From Staphylococcus aureus (GTDB lineage: Bacteria > Bacillota > Bacilli > Staphylococcales > Staphylococcaceae), in the NCBI RefSeq assembly GCF_001027105.1, contig NZ_CP011526.1, forward strand, positions 2,480,001 through 2,544,000: a DNA stretch of 64,000 nucleotides, given 5' to 3'. The translations under genes were made by a program, and so were the position numbers. Below the pieces are notes generated by a model. It worked only from the letters and a program-made list of their open reading frames with translations, made no database searches and was not told the origin of the DNA. Every line of letters starts with the position of its first letter. The first letter of the stretch is position 1. This document shows, in pieces, positions 21,618 through 31,617 of this stretch.

Positions 21618-21900
21618 TTAAAAATTTTATACATCGAAATATTACATTTCATTTTATGCTTATCAGCCCTTTTGAAACTAGAATCCTTATGTTTTCGCGT
21701 TTTGAAGGGGCTAATTTGTAATAATTTTTCAAAAGTATATTAGAAAATTAATTTTCATGTATTTTTCATATTAAGCGGTAATAATATAATAATTAATACC
21801 GCGACCTATTTAATTGTTTTCGCGATGAAAAAGGTTTAGAATTACAAAAATAACTATTTTAAATTTAGTTACAAATATATTTTAGAAAGGATGTGAAATA

Positions 21901-22167
21901 ATGAAAGGCTCTAAACAAATACTTTTGATTATGGGCATTATATCTCTTATTGTTTTATTTATTTTTACACTATTCATCATGGCGCAATATGCAAAACATT
22001 ATGAACAAAAATCCGACAGTTCCAACGCACATACTTTAAATTCATCATCAGCCATAATTGAGCAACATACTATGTCGAATTTAGCGTCTCTAGATTTATA
22101 CGCTCCTGTTCGTAACATTACTTCTAGTCGTGATATTCATCCCATTTATTTCATGACAAAAGATTAA
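21901..22167 (+). CDS. Small single-pass membrane protein
   Basis: 88 aa with one N-terminal membrane helix (ILLIMGIISLIVLFIFTLFI) and a polar, probably extracytoplasmic tail rich in Ser/Asn/His. AAAGGATG precedes the ATG. No family is recognised. Weak hairpins but no clear terminator follow, and the next small membrane-protein gene begins 143 bases on, so the two may be related in expression. Confidence 0.7.
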   Translation: MKGSKQILLIMGIISLIVLFIFTLFIMAQYAKHYEQKSDSSNAHTLNSSSAIIEQHTMSNLASLDLYAPVRNITSSRDIHPIYFMTKD

Positions 22168-22310
22168 AACTTCCTTTTTCATAACCCCATTCATTCAACT
22201 AATAAATTAAAAAATGATAAAAACGTACTGTTTTTTAGAAACATACATATATAAGAAACGCATCCATTACTAAAAGACAGTACATTATATTCTATCAGGA
22301 AGGTGCAACA

Positions 22311-22619
22311 ATGACCGTCAACATCGTATTTAGTATCGTATTCTGCATAAGTATGGTTATATTAGGCATTTATGTCGCAATAACTAAAGATTTCACACTA
22401 ATCTCTTTTATAAATCAAACGGCCATTGCAGATAAACACAAGAACCAAATTGCATATATATTTACGCTATGTATAAGTTTGAGTGCAGTATTTTTAATGT
22501 CTTCAATTCTAAGCTTTGAATATGATTTTATTGCATTAGCATTCTTATTTTTAACGATAGCATTATTACTTATCGCATTATTCTACGTTTGCTTTTATAA
22601 AATTACAAAATACCCATAA
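22311..22619 (+). CDS. Small three-pass membrane protein
   Basis: 102 aa with three hydrophobic segments (about 4-24, 46-66, 70-95) and a short hydrophilic loop TAIADKHKN. AGGAAGGTG lies about 6 bases before the ATG. The family is unknown to me; the layout recalls DUF3784-type membrane proteins but I cannot confirm this. Confidence 0.7.
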   Translation: MTVNIVFSIVFCISMVILGIYVAITKDFTLISFINQTAIADKHKNQIAYIFTLCISLSAVFLMSSILSFEYDFIALAFLFLTIALLLIALFYVCFYKITKYP

Positions 22620-22726
22620 ATGTTTGTGATAGTGTGTTGGTTAGATTTATTGATGCGCTGTCAGTAAGTAATTGTTTGCGAAAAAAATACAACCTTGTAC
22701 GAATACAAAGTTGCATTAATATAGAA

Positions 22727-22897
22727 TCATTTATGCTTTTTAATATCACAAAACAAATTGATTAAACTAGCTAAAATAGTCAAAATTGGAATCAAGATTA
22801 CATAAATATCATAACCTCTAGATATTAGTATACATAATATAATTAGCGACCCTATTATAATTGCTAAATTATAAGCCAAACTAATTTTATATTTCAT
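22727..22897 (-). CDS. Small two-pass membrane protein
   Basis: 56 aa from ATG 22897 (MKYKISLAYNLAIIIGSLII), supported by AAGGTGGG about 7 bases upstream; two membrane helices and a lysine-rich end. It lies 43 bases after the MFS transporter stop and is likely the last gene of that operon. No known family. Confidence 0.65.
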   Translation of the reverse strand: MKYKISLAYNLAIIIGSLIILCILISRGYDIYVILIPILTILASLINLFCDIKKHK

Positions 22898-22940
22898 TTC
22901 AATTCCCACCTTAATAGCATTTATTAAAATTCTATAATGT

Positions 22941-24134
22941 TTACATAGACTTCTTAACAAACTTTAACCCAGCTAAGCTAAGTATTGAAATAATTACACC
23001 TCCTAATATAAATATATTACTTAAGCTTAGTAAAGGTATAATTATACTTATCAGTCCTAAAGACAATGTATCCGCTGCATAATTCGATGTAGATGAGATA
23101 CTAAATACTTTCCCCATCAAATGATTTGGCGTTTTTATTTGAATGGCAACTGATCTTGTTAGTCCCTCTATAGATTGTCCAAGTCCCAATAATGTTGCAC
23201 CTATATATAATATCGCCACACTTGGAAACACATTAATAATCGATAAGCCAATTCCCCAAACTAAAACACCAATACTAAATTTAAAGATTAATCGCTTTTC
23301 TGACAGCAAACCCATAATCAATGACATTAATAAAGATGCTATACCTAAACATGATGTAGCTAGTCCATATACACCAACGCCCTCTTTTAATATATTGGAA
23401 ATAAACAATGGTAATACAACACGCCAAAGGCCAGTATTAATCAATATGCAGGCAAATTGGATGATTATAATAAATGGAATTTCTTTAGATTGTTTCAAGA
23501 ATTCCCAAGTTTCAGAAAAATCTTCTTTTGAGTGTCTATCAATCATGTTGTTATTTGTATATTTTAAAAGTGCATTAAAAATAAATCCTAAAAATAGCAA
23601 TATACTACAAATAAAAAAGACGCCAACATTACCAACTAGTATTACAATGACACCAATTAAAGCAGGTAAAATAATATTTGAGCCTCTTTGCAAACTATCG
23701 ATTAACGCATTACTTGTTGCTAAATGCTCCTCATCAATAATTTCAGGAAGAATTGCCCTAAACGCAGGATCCGTATAGCAGTTAATAATGGTGATAGCTG
23801 TAGATATGGTTAGAAGCGTCAGATAATTTAAATTTGATGTTATTGCAAGTAAAGGAATAATTATTATAATCAAACTTAGTATAAGATCAGATAGATAAAG
23901 TATTTTCTTTTTATTATGTTTATCAGAATATGCGCCACCGAAAATACCAAATATAATAAATGGAAGTGTTTGACTCATAACCATCATTGATAATTTTAAA
24001 GATGATTGGTTTGTCAATTCAACAGTAAACCAAATTATTTGTAACGAAAACAGCACAAAACAACTCCGACGTAAGAAATTACCAATCAATAAATATGTAA
24101 AGTTTCTATTTTTCAAAACTTCTAAATACAACAT
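22941..24134 (-). CDS. MFS transporter (enterobactin-exporter/multidrug-like)
   Basis: 397 aa from ATG 24134 with GAGAGG eight bases upstream (a GTG at 24143 is also open). About 12 membrane helices; MFS signature GGAYSDKHNKKKILYLSD in the 2-3 loop and EEHLATSNALIDSLQRGSNI, typical of the EntS/MefA-like branch. Substrate unknown. It starts immediately after the tail of an aminotransferase relic, so the operon once was longer. Confidence 0.85.
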   Translation of the reverse strand: MLYLEVLKNRNFTYLLIGNFLRRSCFVLFSLQIIWFTVELTNQSSLKLSMMVMSQTLPFIIFGIFGGAYSDKHNKKKILYLSDLILSLIIIIIPLLAITSNLNYLTLLTISTAITIINCYTDPAFRAILPEIIDEEHLATSNALIDSLQRGSNIILPALIGVIVILVGNVGVFFICSILLFLGFIFNALLKYTNNNMIDRHSKEDFSETWEFLKQSKEIPFIIIIQFACILINTGLWRVVLPLFISNILKEGVGVYGLATSCLGIASLLMSLIMGLLSEKRLIFKFSIGVLVWGIGLSIINVFPSVAILYIGATLLGLGQSIEGLTRSVAIQIKTPNHLMGKVFSISSTSNYAADTLSLGLISIIIPLLSLSNIFILGGVIISILSLAGLKFVKKSM

Positions 24135-24139
24135 ATTTA

Positions 24140-24238
24140 TCACCTCTCATAAAAATAATTGAATGCATCCACCAGCTTTTTTAGACCTTCTTCTAAACTC
24201 TCTTTATCCAAAGCGCAATTAATTCTAATATAATTTAG
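24140..24238 (-). pseudogene. C-terminal relic of a class I/II aminotransferase
   Basis: 32 codons and a stop read LNYIRINCALDKESLEEGLK then KLVDAFNYFYER, the typical last helix pair of PLP-dependent MalY/AspC-type aminotransferases. An in-frame TGA lies directly upstream and no more of the gene is found, so the rest is deleted. The stop overlaps the Shine-Dalgarno region of the MFS gene, which shows the two were once cotranslated. Confidence 0.7.
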
Positions 24239-24386
24239 TCAGTTAAATATCAATTATTTCGAAATATACATACTACTTGAAACACCATACATAACCCCCA
24301 AAATGACTACTCAGAGGTTATATTCTACTAATTATGATTATATTAAATATGAAAATATTATCAAAAAAATCAAATTTATAACAAAA

Positions 24387-24433
24387 ATACACCCCTTAAA
24401 GTTAGGTCTTTCAATCCAACTTTTGGGGTGTAT
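24387..24433 (-). terminator. sasG terminator
   Basis: Stem ATACACCCC / GGGGTGTAT with inner AAAGTT/AACTTT pairing, followed on the minus strand by TTTTTGTTATA. It lies about 85 bases after the sasG stop. Confidence 0.85.
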
Positions 24434-24517
24434 ATCATTCTCATCATATTCTAGGTTGTTTTTAACAAACTAAATATAGTGAATGCAAATCAACTATTAT
24501 TTAAATTATGAATTATT

Positions 24518-27500
24518 TTAATTCTTTCTTCTACGAGCCAATAACATTAATCCAGCAATTCCAATTATACTACTAAAGATCAAACCTTTTTGCGTGCTTT
24601 CTAAACCTGTTTTTGGTAATTCTGCTCGTTTTTTCTCTTGATTAGCTACTGATTCTTTAGCAATTTTAGATTTTTTAACTTTATCATTTTTATCCATTGA
24701 ATGAACTGGGCCATTTGGTTTTGCTCTGTCTTTCGATAATCCTGGATTGTTAGGATTTACTGGGCCACTTGGATGAGTTGGTCTGCTCGGCTTCTCTGGG
24801 TTTTCAGGTCCTTTTGGATCTTTTGGTTTCTCTCCACCGAACTCTACAATCTTATCTACTGGTTGTTTTGTGATCTCTTCTGTTGGTTGACCCTCGCCAA
24901 CTTTTTCACCTGTTAATGGGTTCACTGTGATTGGTGTTGTGATTGTCTTACTTCCTGGTTGTCCTTCTTGTTTCACTCGCTCTTCACCAGGTTGTAATTT
25001 TGGATTAAACTCACGTTTTGTTTCAAACGGTATCTCTACTGTTTTTGTTTCTGGTGTACCCGTTTTTGGTCCGTGTTTAATCACATCATCCACTGGCTCT
25101 TCGATCACTTTTCCTGTGTCTGGATTCTTGATTCCTGGTTTACCTGGTACTTTTTCCGTTTGATCTGTTGGTAAGTTTGGATCAAAGATATCTTTATGAC
25201 CTTGCGGTATTTTCTCGCCACCGAATTCTGTTAATTCATTAACTGGATCTTTTGTGATTTCTTCTTTCGATTCACCTTTACTAATAATTTCTCCAGTTAA
25301 TGGATTTTTTAGTGTTGGCGTCGTTATTGTCTTCTCACCTTTTTGTCCTTCTCTTGTTACTTTTTCTGTCCCTGGTGCTAAATCAGGATTAAATTTACGT
25401 TCTTTCTCGAATGGAATTTCTTCTTTTTCTACAATCGAGTCTCCTTTTACAGGTCCATATTTTGTTACGCTATCGACCGGTGGTCTAACTACATCTCCTG
25501 TTTCTGGATTCTTAATTCCTGGTTTACCTGGAACTTCCTCTTTCTCTCCTGTTGGTAACTTCGGATCAAATTCGTCTCGATGACCTGGTGTTATCGTTTC
25601 TGGTCCGTATTCTGTTAATTCATTAATCGGATCTTTTGTGATTTCTTCTTTCGATTCACCTTTACTAATAATTTCTCCAGTTAATGGATTTTTTAGTGTT
25701 GGCGTCGTTATTGTCTTCTCACCTTTTTGTCCTTCTCTTGTTACTTTTTCTGTCCCTGGTGCTAAATCAGGATTAAATTTACGTTCTTTCTTGAATGGAA
25801 TTTCTTCTTTTTCTACAATCGAGTCTCCTTTTACAGGTCCATATTTTGTTACGCTATCGACCGGTGGTCTAACTACGTCTCCTGTTTCTGGATTCTTAAT
25901 TCCTGGTTTACCTGGAACTTCCTCTTTCTCTCCTGTTGGTAACTTCGGATCAAATTCGTCTCGATGACCTGGTGTTATCGTTTCTGGTCCGTATTCTGTT
26001 AATTCATTAATCGGATCTTTTGTGATTTCTTCTTTCGATTCACCTTTACTAATAATTTCTCCAGTTAATGGATTTTTTAGTGTTGGCGTCGTTATTGTCT
26101 TCTCACCTTTTTGTCCTTCTCTTGTTACTTTTTCTGTCCCTGGTGCTAAATCCGGATTAAATTTACGTTCTTTCTTGAATGGAATCTCTTCTTTTTCTAC
26201 AATCGAGTCTCCTTTTACAGGTCCATATTTTGTTACGCTATCGACCGGTGGTCTAACTACGTCTCCTGTTTCTGGATTCTTAATTCCTGGTTTACCTGGA
26301 ACTTCTTCTTTCTCTCCTGTTGGTAACTTCGGATCAAATTCGTCTCGATGACCTGGTGTTATCGTTTCTGGTCCGTATTCTGTTAATTCATTAATCGGAT
26401 CTTTTGTGATTTCTTCTTTTGGTTCACCTTTACTAATAATTACTCCAGTTAATGGATTTTTTAGTGTTGGTGTCGTTATTGTCTTCTCACCTTTTTGTCC
26501 TTCTCTTGTTACTTTTTCTGTCCCTGGTGCTAAATCAGGATTAAATTTACGTTCTTTCTCGAATGGAATCTCTTCTTTTTCTACAATCGAGTCTCCTTTT
26601 ACAGGTCCATATTTTGTTACGCTATCGACCGGTGGTCTAACTACATCTCCTGTTTCTGGATTCTTAATTCCTGGTTTACCTGGAACTTCCTCTTTCTCTC
26701 CTGTTGGTAACTTCGGATCAAATTCGTCTCGATGACCTGGTGTTATCGTTTCTGGTCCGTATTCTGTTAATTCATTAATCGGATCTTTTGTGATTTCTTC
26801 TTTCGATTCACCTTTACTAATAATTTCTCCAGTTAATGGATTTTTTAGTGTTGGCGTCGTTATTGTCTTCTCACCTTTTTGTCCTTCTCTTGTTACTTTT
26901 TCTGTCCCTGGTGCTAAATCAGGATTAAATTTACGTTCTTTCTCGAATGGAATCTCTTCTTTTTCTACAATCGAGTCTCCTTTTACAGGTCCATATTTTG
27001 TTACGCTATCGACCGGCGGTCTAACTACGTCTCCTGTTTCTGGATTCTTAATTCCTGGTTTACCTGGAACTTCCTCTTTCTCTCCTGTTGGTAACTTCGG
27101 ATCAAATTCGTCTCGATGACCTGGCGCTATTGTTTCAGGTCCGTATTCTGTTAATTCATTAATCGGATCTTTTGTAATCTCTTCTTTTGGTTCACCTTTA
27201 CTAATAATTACTCCAGTTAATGGATTTTTTAGTGTTGGTGTCGTTATTGTCTTCTCACCTTTTTGTCCTTCTCTTGTTACTTTTTCTGTCCCTGGTGCTA
27301 AATCCGGATTAAATTTACGTTCTTTCTTGAATGGAATCTCTTCAACTTTTTTTTCTAATTCTGTTATTGTTTTTGGCGCTTCTGGTGTAAAAGTAAACTC
27401 TGAACCTTTCAAGTCAGTTCTCATCCAGCCATTTGCATTTATCCCTTGATTAAGGCCCCATCTTTGACTAGATGTAATTAAGAAATTATATGCCTGATTT

Positions 27501-28633
27501 TTAGATAAACCTAAATCTGTTATTGAAGTCTCCCAAGTTTTACCAGCATATTCTGCTCTCATTTTACCAGTTGAAGCAACATAAGTTAAGATGACATCAT
27601 TTAAACGTTGCCCATGAAACTTTCCATCTGATGTATTAGTTGAATTGTCCGCATAGTTTAAAAAATTAGTTTTTGATTTATCAATATTTTCTCCAACCAT
27701 TTGTGAATTACCAGAACTGTCATTTTTCACAAAAGCTCCGTATCCTCTATAACCTTGTCCAGCTTGCTTTTCAGTTTTGTCCATGGAACTTGTATAAATG
27801 TATCCAGTATCAATTTTAAATCCGCCTGAATTTACCAGACCTTTATCCCCAAGGATTCCACCATTAGTTAAATATTCTTCTGCATTTCCTTTACTAAATA
27901 AGAACCCCCAACCATCAGCACCTGTGGTATTTGATTGATGGTTATTTGCCACTCTAACTTTAAAATTGAAATCCTTACTAAAATCTATTTTATTTTTTAA
28001 TTGTAAAGCTCCTATCAAACCATTACTTTCATTACCAACATTAAACCTGGTTACCTCTGATACCCCTAAATCTGTTGGTTTTTTTTGTATATCAACACTT
28101 CCGTAACCTTCAAAATGTTCTTTACCTTGAATTGTAATTGGGGTAGATTCAACTACATTTTTAGAATCTCTTGTAATATCAAAAGAGCCTTCATCAACAG
28201 AACGAGCTTTTCTAACCTTAGGTGTCTCTGCGTTATGAGTGACTGACGATTTCGGCTGAACTTCAGCAACATCAGCTACTTCTTTTGGTGTATCCTCCTT
28301 TTTTGATATATCTTCAGCTTTTACTGATGGTTCATGTTCGATTGTGTCTTTGTTTGAAGTTACTTCAGATTTAGCTTCTACACCCTGTGGTGCAGTGTCT
28401 TTGTTTGTTACTTCTTCAATCTTCACTTCTTTTGATTGGACATTATCTTTTAATGTAGTTGGATTCTCAATATTGTTTTCAGCTGCTTCTGCCTCTTGTT
28501 GAGTTCCCAAATACATTAGTGAGCCAATTAAAATAGATGCTGTTCCAACTGTAAATTTTCTTATTGAATATTTATTCAATTTATTTGATAGAAAATCTAC
28601 TCTTTTATTTACCGGTCCTTTCTTATCTCTCAT
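24518..28633 (-). CDS. sasG: Surface protein SasG with G5-E repeats
   Basis: Cell-wall anchored adhesin that mediates attachment to desquamated nasal cells and zinc-dependent cell-cell accumulation in biofilm (homologue of S. epidermidis Aap). 1371 aa from ATG 28633 ([11 protein letters not shown]), with AAGGAG seven bases upstream. Long [17 protein letters not shown] signal peptide, A domain with a lectin-like part (about 150-420), then B region of alternating G5 and E units of 128 aa: six close G5 copies ([16 protein letters not shown]) plus a divergent seventh ([13 protein letters not shown]). Proline-rich wall-spanning part, LPKTG motif, hydrophobic helix and RRRK tail for sortase A. Frame intact throughout. 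Confidence 0.97.
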   Translation of the reverse strand: MRDKKGPVNKRVDFLSNKLNKYSIRKFTVGTASILIGSLMYLGTQQEAEAAENNIENPTTLKDNVQSKEVKIEEVTNKDTAPQGVEAKSEVTSNKDTIEHEPSVKAEDISKKEDTPKEVADVAEVQPKSSVTHNAETPKVRKARSVDEGSFDITRDSKNVVESTPITIQGKEHFEGYGSVDIQKKPTDLGVSEVTRFNVGNESNGLIGALQLKNKIDFSKDFNFKVRVANNHQSNTTGADGWGFLFSKGNAEEYLTNGGILGDKGLVNSGGFKIDTGYIYTSSMDKTEKQAGQGYRGYGAFVKNDSSGNSQMVGENIDKSKTNFLNYADNSTNTSDGKFHGQRLNDVILTYVASTGKMRAEYAGKTWETSITDLGLSKNQAYNFLITSSQRWGLNQGINANGWMRTDLKGSEFTFTPEAPKTITELEKKVEEIPFKKERKFNPDLAPGTEKVTREGQKGEKTITTPTLKNPLTGVIISKGEPKEEITKDPINELTEYGPETIAPGHRDEFDPKLPTGEKEEVPGKPGIKNPETGDVVRPPVDSVTKYGPVKGDSIVEKEEIPFEKERKFNPDLAPGTEKVTREGQKGEKTITTPTLKNPLTGEIISKGESKEEITKDPINELTEYGPETITPGHRDEFDPKLPTGEKEEVPGKPGIKNPETGDVVRPPVDSVTKYGPVKGDSIVEKEEIPFEKERKFNPDLAPGTEKVTREGQKGEKTITTPTLKNPLTGVIISKGEPKEEITKDPINELTEYGPETITPGHRDEFDPKLPTGEKEEVPGKPGIKNPETGDVVRPPVDSVTKYGPVKGDSIVEKEEIPFKKERKFNPDLAPGTEKVTREGQKGEKTITTPTLKNPLTGEIISKGESKEEITKDPINELTEYGPETITPGHRDEFDPKLPTGEKEEVPGKPGIKNPETGDVVRPPVDSVTKYGPVKGDSIVEKEEIPFKKERKFNPDLAPGTEKVTREGQKGEKTITTPTLKNPLTGEIISKGESKEEITKDPINELTEYGPETITPGHRDEFDPKLPTGEKEEVPGKPGIKNPETGDVVRPPVDSVTKYGPVKGDSIVEKEEIPFEKERKFNPDLAPGTEKVTREGQKGEKTITTPTLKNPLTGEIISKGESKEEITKDPVNELTEFGGEKIPQGHKDIFDPNLPTDQTEKVPGKPGIKNPDTGKVIEEPVDDVIKHGPKTGTPETKTVEIPFETKREFNPKLQPGEERVKQEGQPGSKTITTPITVNPLTGEKVGEGQPTEEITKQPVDKIVEFGGEKPKDPKGPENPEKPSRPTHPSGPVNPNNPGLSKDRAKPNGPVHSMDKNDKVKKSKIAKESVANQEKKRAELPKTGLESTQKGLIFSSIIGIAGLMLLARRRKN
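24830..27345. repeat. 384-bp tandem repeats encoding the SasG G5-E units
   Basis: Near-identical DNA units repeat with a period of 384 bp (for example equivalent points at 25254, 25638, 26022, 26406 and 26790), the outer ones more divergent. Small alternations (GEIISKGES / [15 protein letters not shown] / PFEKER) are shuffled between copies, a sign of unequal recombination. Copy number is expected to vary between strains. Confidence 0.95.
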
Positions 28634-28937
28634 TTGCATACTCCTTTTTCCATATTTTCCACTTTACTTACAGTGAATTTACATGTAATTTTACAAATAC
28701 AATAGGAGTTGCACAATGGAATATAACACTTATCTTTATAAAATTATTTTATATATTGACGCACTTAAAACAATCTACAAATAAAATTATTATTTTTAGT
28801 TTTCAATGAATAATTCATTCTTATCTGTTGGAAAAACCCATCAACTCAATAGCATTGAATTTCTAAAATAAAAAATACCTTAACGCATTTAAAAATACAT
28901 TTAACTGCACCAAGATATTAAAATCTCGAAACATACT
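28634..28937. other. sasG upstream region, with the sarT 3' hairpin
   Basis: About 300 AT-rich bases holding the sasG promoter, which I cannot place with confidence. At 28928-28946 a GAAACATA/TATGTTTC hairpin over the sarT stop, followed on the minus strand by GAGATTTTAAT, may end sarT. Confidence 0.5.
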
Positions 28938-29294
28938 TTATGTTTCATTAATATTTATTTCACTCAAAAGATTTTTAATATAATTGTGTTGTTTTACAGA
29001 AACAACAATGATTACATTTCTACTATCATGTGGGTCTCTACATTTATTCAAGTAACCCTTTTTTGATAAATCTTTTACGCTTTTAACAATTCTAGATTGG
29101 TCTATACCGATATAACTTATAATGTCTCTCATAAAATATTTACCTTCATCATTTTTAAATACATCTAAATATGCTAATACTAAATAATTATCTAATGTAA
29201 GACAAAAATATTTTTTTAAATATTTACGCAGCTCATATGTAGTTAATACTCTTTTCATTAATTTAATATTGCTCTTGCTTTTCAAATCATTCAT
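28938..29294 (-). CDS. sarT: Sar-family transcriptional regulator SarT
   Basis: 118 aa single winged-helix protein of the SarA/MarR family. The wing region reads KDLSKKGYLNKCRDPHDSRN, the family's K-x-L-x-x-KG-x-(I/L)-x-(K/R)-R-x-x-x-D-x-R pattern. SarT is known to repress alpha-toxin and sarU and is itself repressed by SarA and agr. It is divergent from sarU across a 323-bp region, the classic arrangement. ATG 29294 is used; a TTG one codon earlier is also open. Confidence 0.93.
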   Translation of the reverse strand: MNDLKSKSNIKLMKRVLTTYELRKYLKKYFCLTLDNYLVLAYLDVFKNDEGKYFMRDIISYIGIDQSRIVKSVKDLSKKGYLNKCRDPHDSRNVIIVVSVKQHNYIKNLLSEININET

Positions 29295-29617
29295 CAAGTC
29301 TTCATCCCTTACTTTTAATTGTCACGTCAAATAATATTTGTCTTTAACTAGTAATAACTCCAAATATATTTAGTTTGTGGTGCTAGCTATAAACACAAAT
29401 GAATCATAACACTATATTTTGATTTTGTTCAATTGTTTTTATTTTTGGATAATAAATGAATTTGTCATTTGTTATTCTGTGATTTTTAGTTATTTATATT
29501 TTATATATATTATATATAAAAATATTTAGGTTAACATGTCTTCAAAAGAGATTGCTTTTATATTACTTTAAATAATATAAAGTATTGGGACATCAGAAAA
29601 TAGTAGGAGAATGTAAG
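29295..29617. promoter_or_regulatory. sarT-sarU divergent promoter region
   Basis: 323 very AT-rich bases between the divergent genes (TATATATATTATATATAA runs near 29503-29520) that must hold both promoters and the SarT/SarA binding sites known for this locus. Individual -10/-35 elements cannot be chosen safely among the many AT-rich candidates. Confidence 0.6.
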
Positions 29618-30361
29618 GTGGACTATCAAACTTTCGAAAAGGTCAATAAATTCATAAATGTAGAAGCGTACATATTTTTTCTCACTCAAGAGTTAAAGCA
29701 ACAATATAAATTATCATTAAAAGAATTGTTGATATTAGCATATTTTTATTACAAAAATGAACACAGTATTTCACTAAAAGAAATCATTGGTGACATACTT
29801 TACAAACAATCTGATGTTGTAAAGAACATTAAGTCACTATCTAAAAAAGGATTTATAAATAAGTCTAGAAACGAAGCAGATGAACGCCGTATTTTTGTTT
29901 CAGTTACTCCAATACAACGTAAAAAGATTGCTTGTGTTATTAATGAGTTAGATAAAATAATTAAAGGATTTAATAAGGAAAGAGACTACATAAAATATCA
30001 ATGGGCTCCAAAATATAGCAAAGAATTTTTTATACTTTTTATGAACATTATGTACTCAAAAGATTTTTTAAAATATCGATTTAATTTAACATTTCTTGAT
30101 TTATCTATCTTATATGTAATATCATCTCGAAAAAATGAGATACTAAATTTAAAAGATTTGTTTGAAAGTATTAGATTTATGTATCCTCAAATTGTTAGGT
30201 CAGTTAATAGATTAAATAATAAAGGTATGCTAATCAAAGAACGATCCCTTGCAGATGAAAGGATTGTGTTAATCAAAATAAATAAAATACAATATAACAC
30301 TATTAAAAGCATATTCACAGATACTTCCAAGATTCTCAAACCAAGAAAATTTTTCTTTTAA
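29618..30361 (+). CDS. sarU: Sar-family two-domain regulator SarU
   Basis: 247 aa with two SarA-like winged-helix domains in tandem: wing motifs [20 protein letters not shown] (first half) and [19 protein letters not shown] (second half). SarU is a known positive regulator of agr RNAIII and is repressed by SarT. GTG 29618 is chosen: AGGAG lies eight bases upstream and this gives the known 247-aa length. Confidence 0.94.
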
Positions 30362-30501
30362 ATTTAAACAGATTTACCTCTTGATAAAATAAATAAGCAA
30401 TCATACTACTTCTCAATTTAGTATAAATAAAAATACATAATTAACTTTCTTTTGTTTTTATATTATTTCAATACCCTACTATATATCACAACACATAAAT
30501 T

Positions 30502-30566
30502 AAGCATGACACTCATTCAATTTAGTTCACCATTTCGTGTTCCAATTTTACTGAGTATCATGCTTT
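30502..30566. terminator. Bidirectional hairpin between sarU and gtaB
   Basis: Arms AAGCATGACACTCA and TGAGTATCATGCTT with a long loop; TTTT on the plus side and AATTTATG on the minus side. It sits between the convergent ends of sarU and gtaB. Confidence 0.7.
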
Positions 30567-30571
30567 TAATG

Positions 30572-31477
<906 letters not shown>

Positions 31478-31566
31478 TCAACGTCATTTTAACACTAATT
31501 AGAACGCCTTCATAGTGTCATTGAGTATGTAATTATTTCTTGGGAAATTTGTTTTAATTTTAAAAA

Positions 31567-31603
31567 ACAGGCTTACTTCATATAATTTATGAAATAAACC
31601 TGT
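31567..31603 (-). terminator. fnbB terminator
   Basis: Arms ACAGGcTTAcTTCATA / TATGAAaTAAaCCTGT over a short AT loop, followed on the minus strand by TTTTTTA. The same sequence follows fnbA at 35071-35107. Confidence 0.85.
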
Positions 31604-31617
31604 CAATTTTGGATTGA

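Noticed and set aside
25254..27119. Five plus-strand open frames of 109 codons at 384-bp spacing
   Set aside because: They are the antisense of the SasG repeats; no start signals, and they recur only because the coding repeat does.
24830..27345. Regular repeats as a CRISPR array
   Set aside because: Units are 384 bp, in frame and protein-coding (G5-E), with no unique spacers.
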